NCBI GenBank assembly: GCA_900315525.1
Contig: OMZO01000024.1
Coordinates: 1-35,110 of the forward strand
Origin: an uncultured Prevotella sp.
Lineage (GTDB): Bacteria > Bacteroidota > Bacteroidia > Bacteroidales > Bacteroidaceae
DNA: 35,110 nt
Direction of reading: 5' to 3'
Under the pieces are notes generated by a model. That model made no database searches. It was not told the DNA's origin and saw nothing but the letters and a program-made list of their open reading frames with translations. A program made the translations under genes and the position numbers. Shown here piece by piece: positions 1-5,604 of this stretch (positions are counted from its first letter, which is position 1; each line of letters begins with the position of its first letter).

Positions 1-83
<83 letters not shown>

Positions 84-91
84 TTATTCTG

Positions 92-127
92 AGCCCTGAG
101 GATAATACCTATCTTCGGGGCTTTTTT
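92..127 (+). terminator. Rho-independent terminator of the rRNA operon
   Basis: A 12-bp stem (92-103 with 111-122, two G-U pairs) closes a 7-nt loop and runs into a T tract at 122-127. It lies just after the 5S 3' end and before truA. Confidence 0.85.
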
Positions 128-169
128 GTTTAAAATGCGTGTTGGAATGTAAATAAAAATGCAATAAGA

Positions 170-919
170 ATGCGTCGATATTTTGTTACCTTCAGCTACG
201 ACGGTACACGCTATCATGGCTGGCAGATTCAACCTAATGGTGACTCTGTGCAGGAACGACTGCAACAGGCCCTCTCCATACTGCTCAGGGAGAAAGTTGT
301 TGTTACTGGTGCTGGGCGGACTGATGCTGGGGTTCATGCCAAGATGATGGTGGCTCATTTTGATACAACAGCGGCCTTTATGGCCGAAGAAGGAATCAAC
401 TGTGACCAACTAGCCTATAAAATGAATAAGTTACTGCCCTACGATATTGCTGTACAGAAAGTAGAACTTGTTAGCAATACCCTTCATGCCCGTTTTTCTG
501 CCATATCACGGACATACCATTATTATATACATACAGTGAAGGATCCCTTTCGAAGTGCTTATTCCTGTGAGATTCATTATCCGTTGGATTTTGCAAAGAT
601 GAACGAAGCAGCGCGACTGCTGAAAGACTGGGAGGATTTTGGGGCTTTTTGTAAGAGTGGTGCCGATGTGAAGACTACTATCTGTCATGTGATGGCTGCA
701 GAGTGGCATCAGACGTCATCTACCAACTGGTATTTTGAAATAACAGCCAATCGTTTTCTGCGTAACATGGTACGTGCTGTGGTTGGTACTCTTTTGGAAG
801 TTGGAAGAGGTAGGTTGTCATTGGATGAATTCCGTAAAGTTCTAGAGAGTGGAAAGCGTACAGAAGCCGGTGAGTCGATGCCTGGTCATGCGCTATTCCT
901 CGAAAAAATTAACTATTAA
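170..919 (+). CDS. truA: tRNA pseudouridine synthase A
   Basis: A 249-aa cytosolic enzyme that converts U38-U40 in the tRNA anticodon arm to pseudouridine. The family hallmark GRTDAGVHA is at residues 49-57, with the catalytic aspartate at D52. An N-terminal FSYDGTRYHGWQ segment and a C-terminal NRFLRNMVRAVVGTLLEVG segment also match TruA. Length is normal for the family. The ATG at 170 begins right at the conserved N-terminus. The EamA transporter gene follows 16 nt after the stop, so the two are probably one transcript. Confidence 0.97.
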   Translation: MRRYFVTFSYDGTRYHGWQIQPNGDSVQERLQQALSILLREKVVVTGAGRTDAGVHAKMMVAHFDTTAAFMAEEGINCDQLAYKMNKLLPYDIAVQKVELVSNTLHARFSAISRTYHYYIHTVKDPFRSAYSCEIHYPLDFAKMNEAARLLKDWEDFGAFCKSGADVKTTICHVMAAEWHQTSSTNWYFEITANRFLRNMVRAVVGTLLEVGRGRLSLDEFRKVLESGKRTEAGESMPGHALFLEKINY

Positions 920-935
920 GTTGTAAACATAATAA

Positions 936-1853
936 ATGTGGTTGATATTGGCCTTTATGTCGGCGGCACTGTTGGGCTGCTATGACTCATTAAAGAAACA
1001 TGCACTGAAGGGGAATGCGGTAATTCCGGTATTGTTCTTGAACACGCTTTTCTCATCGTTGGTCTTCCTGCCTTTCATCGTCTTGAGTGCTACGTCCGAC
1101 GTGCTTGATGGTACCATCTTCCATACGGCAAGTGGGGGATGGGAGCTCCACAAATATATTGTACTGAAAGCTTTTATCGTCCTCTCTAGTTGGATTCTTG
1201 GCTATTTCGGCATGAAACACCTGCCGTTGACGATTGTCGGTCCTATCAATGCCACTCGTCCTGTGATGGTGCTTGTGGGTGCCTTGTTGGTCTTTGGTGA
1301 GCGTCTGAATGTCTGGCAATGGCTTGGTGTGCTCTTGGCGGTAGCTTCTTTCCTGATGCTGAGTCGCAGTGGCAAGAAGGAAGGTATCGATTTCAAGCAC
1401 GACCATTGGATCTATATGATAGTAGGTGCAGCGGCCCTGGGTGCTATCAGTGGCTTATACGACAAGTATCTGATGGCTCCTGTAGAGAGTGGTGGTGTCG
1501 GCCTTGATCGTATGATGGTCCAGTCTTGGTACAACATCTACCAATGTGGCATGATGGGGGCGATGCTCTGGCTGCTCTGGTGGCCGAAACACGAGCAGAC
1601 AACACCTTTCCACTGGTCTTGGTCTATAGTTGGCGTGAGTTTGTTTCTGTCAACGGCAGATTTCGTGTATTTTTATTCTCTGTCCTTGCCTGATGCGATG
1701 ATCTCGATTGTGTCGATGGTGCGTCGCGGTAGTGTGATTGTCAGTTTTATGTTCGGCGCAATGTTCTTCCATGAGAAGAACCTGCGTGCTAAGGCTTTCG
1801 ATTTAGCATTGGTGCTGCTTGGCATGCTGTTCCTGTATATCGGAAGTAAATAG
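936..1853 (+). CDS. EamA/DMT-family membrane transporter
   Basis: A 305-aa very hydrophobic protein with about ten predicted membrane segments in two repeats, the layout of the drug/metabolite transporter (EamA, 10-TMS) family. The first repeat ends with the typical GPINATRPVMVLVGALLVFG stretch followed by GERLNVWQWLGV. The second has SIVSMVRRGSVIVSFMFGA and FHEKNLRAKAFDLALVLLG. It should sit in the inner membrane and export or exchange a small metabolite; the substrate cannot be told from sequence. It follows truA closely on the same strand. Confidence 0.88.
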   Translation: MWLILAFMSAALLGCYDSLKKHALKGNAVIPVLFLNTLFSSLVFLPFIVLSATSDVLDGTIFHTASGGWELHKYIVLKAFIVLSSWILGYFGMKHLPLTIVGPINATRPVMVLVGALLVFGERLNVWQWLGVLLAVASFLMLSRSGKKEGIDFKHDHWIYMIVGAAALGAISGLYDKYLMAPVESGGVGLDRMMVQSWYNIYQCGMMGAMLWLLWWPKHEQTTPFHWSWSIVGVSLFLSTADFVYFYSLSLPDAMISIVSMVRRGSVIVSFMFGAMFFHEKNLRAKAFDLALVLLGMLFLYIGSK

Positions 1854-2037
1854 TGACAAGATAAGAGAGGGGGTTACACTGACTTCCGTTTCTCTATTCT
1901 CATCTTTTGGGAACTGGCATCCATACCCAGGTGCCTGACCCCATGACTATCGACCAGGGCATGTTTTCCCAATGTCGGGAAATCGTACTGAAATTGGTCG
2001 ATGAATTCTCAAAAACGAGCCTCCCGCAGGAGTAGGT

Positions 2038-2069
2038 TTCCCAAATCCTTCCCAAATCTTTCCCAAAAC
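2038..2069 (+). repeat. Three 11-nt tandem repeats (TTCCCAAATCY)
   Basis: TTCCCAAATC occurs at 2038-2047 and 2049-2058, and TTCCCAAAAC at 2060-2069, with an exact 11-nt period. One more TTCCCAA sits at 1966-1972. Spacing close to one helical turn would put the copies on one face of the DNA, as in arrays bound by a protein. The function is unknown. Confidence 0.8.
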
Positions 2070-2097
2070 GTTCCAGACCATCTGGAGCGTTTTTTTT
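2067..2097 (+). terminator. Rho-independent terminator
   Basis: An 11-bp stem (2067-2077 with 2081-2091, one G-U) with a 3-nt CCA loop, followed by eight T (2090-2097). It would end transcripts coming from truA-EamA before the accessory island. Confidence 0.85.
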
Positions 2098-2102
2098 ATG
2101 CT

Positions 2103-2110
2103 TAACTTTG
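2103..2110 (+). promoter_or_regulatory. Candidate -7 promoter element TAACTTTG
   Basis: TAACTTTG fits the Bacteroidota -7 consensus TAnnTTTG. It lies directly after the terminator and about 117 nt before the ATG at 2227. No clear -33 TTTG is seen at the expected distance. Confidence 0.5.
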
Positions 2111-2132
2111 CAGCAGATATCCAAGGGGTCGA

Positions 2133-2200
2133 AGCCGTAAGCGTGGCTCCCGCCAGTCCCGGTAATCATCTGGCCGCAAGACTGGAAACGCCATCAGATG
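2133..2200 (+). ncRNA. Possible structured 5' leader (pseudoknot-like)
   Basis: Within the predicted leader of the next gene, AGCC (2133-2136) can pair with GGCT (2145-2148). CCAGTC (2153-2158) can pair with GACTGG (2180-2185). CATCTG (2167-2172) can pair with CAGATG (2195-2200). The last two stems interleave, which is an H-type pseudoknot arrangement or two alternative folds. I do not recognise a known riboswitch or ribozyme. Confidence 0.3.
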
Positions 2201-2226
2201 TTCACTTCCTAAAAATAAAAAGAACA

Positions 2227-2544
2227 ATGGAAGCAAAGAACAACAAACATTCACGTAAGCCTCGCCTCGTGGGAGGCATCATCGGCGAGATGCTCCAGGG
2301 CTGGCACCGCTCTACGGAGCTCTGTGTGGACTTGAAGACCATCCTGCGCAGCGACCCCGTAATGAAGACGGGCAAGGCCTATCATGGCGTGCTGCGCCGC
2401 GACACGGATGCGGAGATCGAGGACTTCCGCTGCCACGACCCTCACTTCACGTTCACCGAGGCCGTGCCCTGGTTCTCGAAGCGCAACCCGCGCGTGTTCG
2501 TGGGCGAACATATCTCAGTGACGCGACGCGACGACGGCACGTAA
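2227..2544 (+). CDS. Unrecognised 105-aa protein of the accessory island
   Basis: I do not recognise this gene. The product is basic at the N-terminus (MEAKNNKHSRKPRLVGGIIG), has no signal peptide or membrane segment, and contains LCVDLKTILRSDP, AYHGVLRRDTDAEIEDF and a C-terminal FVGEHISVTRRDDGT. The frame is also open back to an ATG at 2098, but that extension would cross the promoter-like element and leader, so 2227 is chosen. GC content is higher than in the AT-rich flanks and the codons look coding. It precedes a decayed DUF3987 gene and an HU-HIG gene, so it probably belongs to the same mobile or defence-related unit. Confidence 0.6.
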   Translation: MEAKNNKHSRKPRLVGGIIGEMLQGWHRSTELCVDLKTILRSDPVMKTGKAYHGVLRRDTDAEIEDFRCHDPHFTFTEAVPWFSKRNPRVFVGEHISVTRRDDGT

Positions 2545-2601
2545 CGAAATCTGCATGGCACTCTATGGCCTTGTAAAGGAAAAATGAGCGTGGCGTTCCA
2601 A

Positions 2602-2747
2602 TTCCAATTATTCCAATTCCAATTAGAAAAATGAGCATCCAGATGCTCTTTATATATTATATAACTAATTGATATATAGATAGTTATATATAAAATAAAC
2701 GGAATGGGAATAGTCCGAAATAGAAACTGGAATTGGAATAACTGGAA
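2602..2747. repeat. Nested inverted repeats, AT-rich core
   Basis: Outer arms of 23 nt (2602-2624 and 2725-2747) are reverse complements with two mismatches and are built from TTCCAATT units. Inside lie a GAGCATC/GATGCTC hairpin (2633-2648) and a 10-bp inverted pair TATATAACTA/TAGTTATATA (2658-2667 and 2681-2690). The 243-nt gap between the two flanking genes holds little else. Confidence 0.8.
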
Positions 2748-2787
2748 TACTCAGCCCGTAATAATTCATCTAAAAAGCAGAATATCA

Positions 2788-3138
2788 ATGAGATACGACA
2801 TTTCAAAACAGACAGCACCTGCGATGCCAAACCTTGGCAAAGGCACAGAATGTATCAAATTCCTGCTCACGCAGGCCTCGAAAGACATGCACGACCCCCT
2901 GGTTCCTATGTTTTTCCCTGTCTTTGGCGCACACATCAGTGGCGCAGAATTTCAGTACCCTGACAACACCTGGAAGGAGGTATGTGGCCTGATGGCCAAT
3001 ATTGTTGCCGATTCGGGAGGTAACAAGGGCCAATTGTCACAAATCGTGGAGGCCATCTGCCGCCGGGCTGCAAGGACTTCAGCGACTATTACCTCTCTGC
3101 CCGTTAACACGCAACAACCCTGCCTTATCGCCGAATAA
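2788..3138 (+). pseudogene. Truncated/internally deleted DUF3987 (VirE-associated) gene
   Basis: The first ~95 residues (from MRYDISKQTAPAMP) resemble the N-terminal part of the DUF3987 primase/helicase-like proteins common in Bacteroides and Prevotella, especially PMFFPVFGAHISGAEFQYPDN and the later LMANIVADSGGNKGQLSQIVE where the family has a Gly/Ser-Lys rich loop. The normal proteins are several hundred residues; here the match ends near residue 95 and the frame closes after 116 residues. A different frame just downstream reads CKDFSDYYLSAR then stop (3069-3107) and could be the old C-terminus after an internal deletion. The ATG at 2788 is preferred over 2704, which falls inside the inverted repeat. 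Confidence 0.6.
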
Positions 3139-3143
3139 GGTGG

Positions 3144-3306
3144 TTTTTTTAGGCACGGATTAACACGGCTTTAAATAAATTTAAAGACACGGATTCTTTT
3201 TAGGTAATAGTGTATGGTGCTATCGCTATTAATTAAAAATTCCGTGTCTCTCAGAATGAGAGCCGTGTTAATCCGTACCTAAAAAAACTCCACGGAATCC
3301 GTGCCA
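3144..3306. repeat. Palindromic repeat built on cacggatt modules (copy 1)
   Basis: The arms 3144-3170 and 3261-3287 are reverse complements over 27 nt with one mismatch. Inner arms AGACACGGA (3185-3193) and TCCGTGTCT (3241-3249) also pair. A further palindrome CACGGAATCCGTG follows at about 3291-3303. The same cacggatt/aatccgtg modules recur at 5518-5597. Confidence 0.8.
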
Positions 3307-3335
3307 AAATAATTGAAATATTTTTGCGGAAATGT

Positions 3336-3366
3336 TTGGTGGTTTCGGAATTTTTTTGTATCTTTG
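3336..3366 (+). promoter_or_regulatory. Promoter of the HU-HIG gene
   Basis: TTG at 3336-3338 (-33 element) is spaced 20 nt from TATCTTTG at 3359-3366 (-7, TAnnTTTG). This is a near-consensus Bacteroidota promoter and gives a leader of about 90 nt. Confidence 0.7.
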
Positions 3367-3461
3367 CAATGTAATTAAAGAGTTGATTACAAGCGGGAAG
3401 GAGGGCACCCGATGTAGATCGTCCTTAATAATTTAATACCATTTAAAAACTTTACAAACTT

Positions 3462-4037
3462 ATGATTGAACTGTATCTTTCAAAGGTGACCGAGAATTCG
3501 GAATCTGAACAGGCGGGTAAACTGTATGCCCGCGTGAGTTACAAACAGGCGATGGACATCCACGACATGGCCCATCACATGGCGGAGCACAACACGGCCT
3601 TCTCCGAGGGCTTGATCGTGGGCGTGCTGACCGACTTCGTGAAATGTACGCGTGAGATGGTGCTCAGTGGCAACACCGTGAAGGTGGGCAACCTGGCTAT
3701 CTTCAAGGCGACGGTGGAGGCCAACGCCCTCGACACGCTCTACGACGCTGAGCAGGACAAGGTGGCCTCGGCTACCATCGGCACGCTGGCTGAGGGGCAG
3801 AAGACGGGTCCTGCCGTGAGGGTGGTGAAGCTGTTGGCGCAGTCAACGGGTGACTTCACACGCGAGGAGCTCAAGAAGGACGTGAAGCTGGCTTGGAGCG
3901 ACAAGACCAAGGCTGAGATCGCGGCTGCGAAGGGCGGCTCTTCGACGGGCTCAGAGACCGCAGGTGGTGGCAGTGACAACACAGGCGGGGAGCCGCAGAA
4001 TCCCGGTGGTGGGGATGATGGGCTTGACCAGGACTAA
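3462..4037 (+). CDS. HU-HIG family DNA-binding protein (HU-like, Gly-rich tail)
   Basis: A 191-aa protein of the HU/IHF-like clade expanded in Bacteroidota (HU domain linked to wHTH, Ig or Gly-rich tails). Residues ~1-125 form the HU-like domain, with YARVSYKQAMDIHDMAHHMA near the start and GNTVKVGNLAIFKATVEA in the middle. Residues ~155-191 are a Gly/Ser/Asn/Asp-rich disordered tail. It probably binds DNA. Paralogues typically sit near DUF3987/VirE-type genes and amidases, and the clade has been proposed to take part in recognising invasive DNA; that role is an inference here. It has its own promoter and leader, and its direct upstream neighbour is the decayed DUF3987 gene. Confidence 0.85.
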   Translation: MIELYLSKVTENSESEQAGKLYARVSYKQAMDIHDMAHHMAEHNTAFSEGLIVGVLTDFVKCTREMVLSGNTVKVGNLAIFKATVEANALDTLYDAEQDKVASATIGTLAEGQKTGPAVRVVKLLAQSTGDFTREELKKDVKLAWSDKTKAEIAAAKGGSSTGSETAGGGSDNTGGEPQNPGGGDDGLDQD

Positions 4038-4040
4038 TTT

Positions 4041-4077
4041 AAAGGTAAAAAAGTAAAAAGGTAGAAAGGTAAAAAAA
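4041..4077. repeat. A-rich low-complexity tract (aaaggtaaaaa units)
   Basis: Degenerate repeats of AAAGGTARAAA between two convergent genes. Read on the minus strand its final A run serves as the T tract of the adjacent terminator. Confidence 0.7.
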
Positions 4078-4111
4078 GAGGGCTTGCGACGGTGGATGTC
4101 GCAGGCCCTCT
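4071..4111 (-). terminator. Terminator of the arabinose operon (after the BASS gene)
   Basis: A 14-bp stem (4077-4090 with 4098-4111, one G-U/mismatch position) and a 7-nt loop. On the minus strand it is followed by a T run (4071-4077), so it ends the minus-strand operon; on the plus strand it could also stop HU-HIG transcripts. Confidence 0.85.
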
Positions 4112-4143
4112 CAGTTTGCCTTTTCCGAAATGACGTGTTTGCT

Positions 4144-5064
4144 TCAGGTTTTGTTGAACAAGCGCGCGATGGCAGCACCGCTCAGGTTGTGCCACACGCT
4201 GAAGATGGCTCCGGGGATGGTGGCCATCGGATAGGCGGCGAAATGGAGCGTGGCCAGCGAGGAGGCCAGTCCGGAATTCTGCATGCCCACTTCGATGGCT
4301 ACGGCACGGCGCTTGGCTGTCGACATGCCGAGCAGGCGCCCGACGGTATAGCCCAAGCCGAGGCCGCAGAGGTTGTGGAGCATCACGACGCCCACGATCA
4401 CGAGTCCGCCCGAGAGCAGCTTCGAGGCATTGGCAGCGATGATGATCATCACGATCAGGCAGATGGTGATCGATGATAGGGCAGGGAGATAGGCCGTGCA
4501 CCGGTCGGTCAGCCGAGGCCAGAGGCGCTTGACGGTCAGACCCAGCACGATGGGCAGTATCACCACCCAGAGGATGCTCAGCAGCATGCCGGCGACATCG
4601 ACATCGACCGTCTTGTCGGCCAGCAGCCACACCAGCAGCGGTGTCATCACAGGGGCCAGCAGCGTGGAGACGCCCGTCATGCCGACCGACAGCGCCAGGT
4701 CGCCCTTGGCCAGATAGGTGATGACATTCGATGCCGTGCCGCCGGGACAGCAGCCCACGAGCACGACGCCGACGGTGAGCGCCTCGTCGAGCGAGAATGC
4801 GCGCGCCAGCAGCCATGCCAGCAGGGGCATCACCGTGAACTGCGCCAGGCAGCCTGTGATAACGTCCTTCGGGCGACTGAATACGATTCGGAAATCCTCT
4901 ACACGGAGCGTCATTCCCATGCCGAACATGATGACGCCCAGCAGGGGGTTGATCACAGTCGGTTTCACGTGGCTGAAGAGCTCGGGCAGCAGCAGGGCAA
5001 CGACGGCGCACAGCAGCACGAGCATGCCCATGTAGTCGGAAATCAGTCGGCAGAGTCTTTTCAT
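4144..5064 (-). CDS. BASS-family (bile acid:Na+ symporter-like) transporter
   Basis: A 306-aa inner-membrane protein with about nine to ten hydrophobic segments. Family motifs are GVIMFGMGMTL near residue 45, VGCCPGGTASNVITYLAKGD near 103, and AIEVGMQNSGLASSLA in the C-terminal half. BASS proteins import organic anions such as bile acids, pantothenate or keto acids with sodium; the substrate here is unknown. Its ATG overlaps the rpiB stop as ATGA (5061-5064), so translation is probably coupled. It is the last gene before the operon terminator. An organic-anion role linked to sugar metabolism is possible but unproven. Confidence 0.9.
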   Translation of the reverse strand: MKRLCRLISDYMGMLVLLCAVVALLLPELFSHVKPTVINPLLGVIMFGMGMTLRVEDFRIVFSRPKDVITGCLAQFTVMPLLAWLLARAFSLDEALTVGVVLVGCCPGGTASNVITYLAKGDLALSVGMTGVSTLLAPVMTPLLVWLLADKTVDVDVAGMLLSILWVVILPIVLGLTVKRLWPRLTDRCTAYLPALSSITICLIVMIIIAANASKLLSGGLVIVGVVMLHNLCGLGLGYTVGRLLGMSTAKRRAVAIEVGMQNSGLASSLATLHFAAYPMATIPGAIFSVWHNLSGAAIARLFNKT

Positions 5065-5510
5065 TTTACAGGAATCTTATCGATGCGGCGCTGGTGGCGT
5101 CCGCCTTCAAACTCGGTCGAGAAGTACTCGTCCATAATTTTGCGGGCCATCTCCTCGTCGATGAAACGGCCTGGCATCACCAGCACGTTGGCATTGTTGT
5201 GCTGACGAATCAGGTGGGCAATCTCGGGAATCCAGCAGAGGCCGGCCCGGATCGACTGATGCTTGTTGAGCGTCATGTTGATGCCTTCGCCCGAACCGCA
5301 GATGGCGATGCCGGGGAACACCTCTCCAGCCTCGATGCCCTCTGCCAGGGCGTGGCCGAAGTCACTATAGTCGCACGACTCCTCGTTGTAGGTGCCGTAG
5401 TCCTTATACTGGTAGCCCTTCTCCTCGAGGTATTTCTTAACGAACTTTTTTAAGGCAAAACCTGCATGGTCGCTGGCAATGCCTATTGTCTTAATCTCCA
5501 TAGTCATCAA
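5061..5510 (-). CDS. rpiB: Ribose-5-phosphate isomerase B
   Basis: A 149-aa cytosolic enzyme interconverting ribose-5-phosphate and ribulose-5-phosphate. Seen are the N-terminal IGIASDHAGFALKK segment and the active-site Cys in AICGSGEGINMTLNKH (C71). Length is typical of RpiB. The start could be residue 1 or the Met at residue 4; both are close together. It lies 94 nt after tkt with a palindromic repeat between, and overlaps the BASS start by 4 nt. With transketolase it connects arabinose breakdown to the pentose phosphate pathway. Confidence 0.96.
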   Translation of the reverse strand: MMTMEIKTIGIASDHAGFALKKFVKKYLEEKGYQYKDYGTYNEESCDYSDFGHALAEGIEAGEVFPGIAICGSGEGINMTLNKHQSIRAGLCWIPEIAHLIRQHNNANVLVMPGRFIDEEMARKIMDEYFSTEFEGGRHQRRIDKIPVK

Positions 5511-5517
5511 TTTAAAA

Positions 5518-5597
5518 GGCGCGGATTACGCGGATTGACACGGATTAATTTTAGTTCTTCGAGAGAACCGATCCGTGAAATCCGTGTAATCCGTGCC
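5518..5597. repeat. Palindromic repeat built on cacggatt modules (copy 2)
   Basis: Left arm 5518-5546 and right arm 5571-5597 pair with a few mismatches, around a small GTTCT/AGAAC hairpin (5554-5568). The modules match those of the element at 3144-3306. It fills the tkt-rpiB gap and might act as an mRNA processing or attenuation structure. Confidence 0.8.
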
Positions 5598-5604
5598 AGA
5601 TTAT

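Larger units (their letters stand above)
1854..2226. other. 373-nt intergenic stretch: repeats, terminator, promoter, possible leader RNA
   Basis: No confident gene is seen here. A plus-strand open frame with an ATG at 1943 (stop 2033-2035) could encode 30 residues; it is open upstream to about 1883 and may be a gene remnant, but I recognise nothing in it. TTTCCC-N6-GGGAAA (1965-1982) is a small palindrome. The tandem repeats, terminator, promoter and folded leader are listed separately. Confidence 0.6.
3139..3461. other. 323-nt intergenic stretch: palindromic repeat plus HU-HIG promoter and leader
   Basis: The left two thirds are a palindromic repeat (3144-3306); the right third holds the promoter (3336-3366) and a ~95-nt leader of the HU-HIG gene. 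The leader contains a GC-rich stretch (GGGAAGGAGGGCACCCGATG, about 3394-3413) followed by AT-rich sequence before the ATG. No gene is seen. Confidence 0.7.

Noticed and set aside
2038-2069. CRISPR-like array
   Set aside because: Only three 11-nt units with 1-nt spacing; no spacers and no cas genes nearby.
2098-2226. Upstream start (2098) for the 105-aa gene
   Set aside because: The extra 43 codons would lie over a promoter-like TAACTTTG and the structured leader; the ATG at 2227 follows an AT-rich stretch as usual in this phylum.
4034-5011. 325-codon minus-strand frame overlapping the BASS gene
   Set aside because: Arg/His/Gly/Pro-rich shadow of the BASS frame, which has membrane segments and family motifs.
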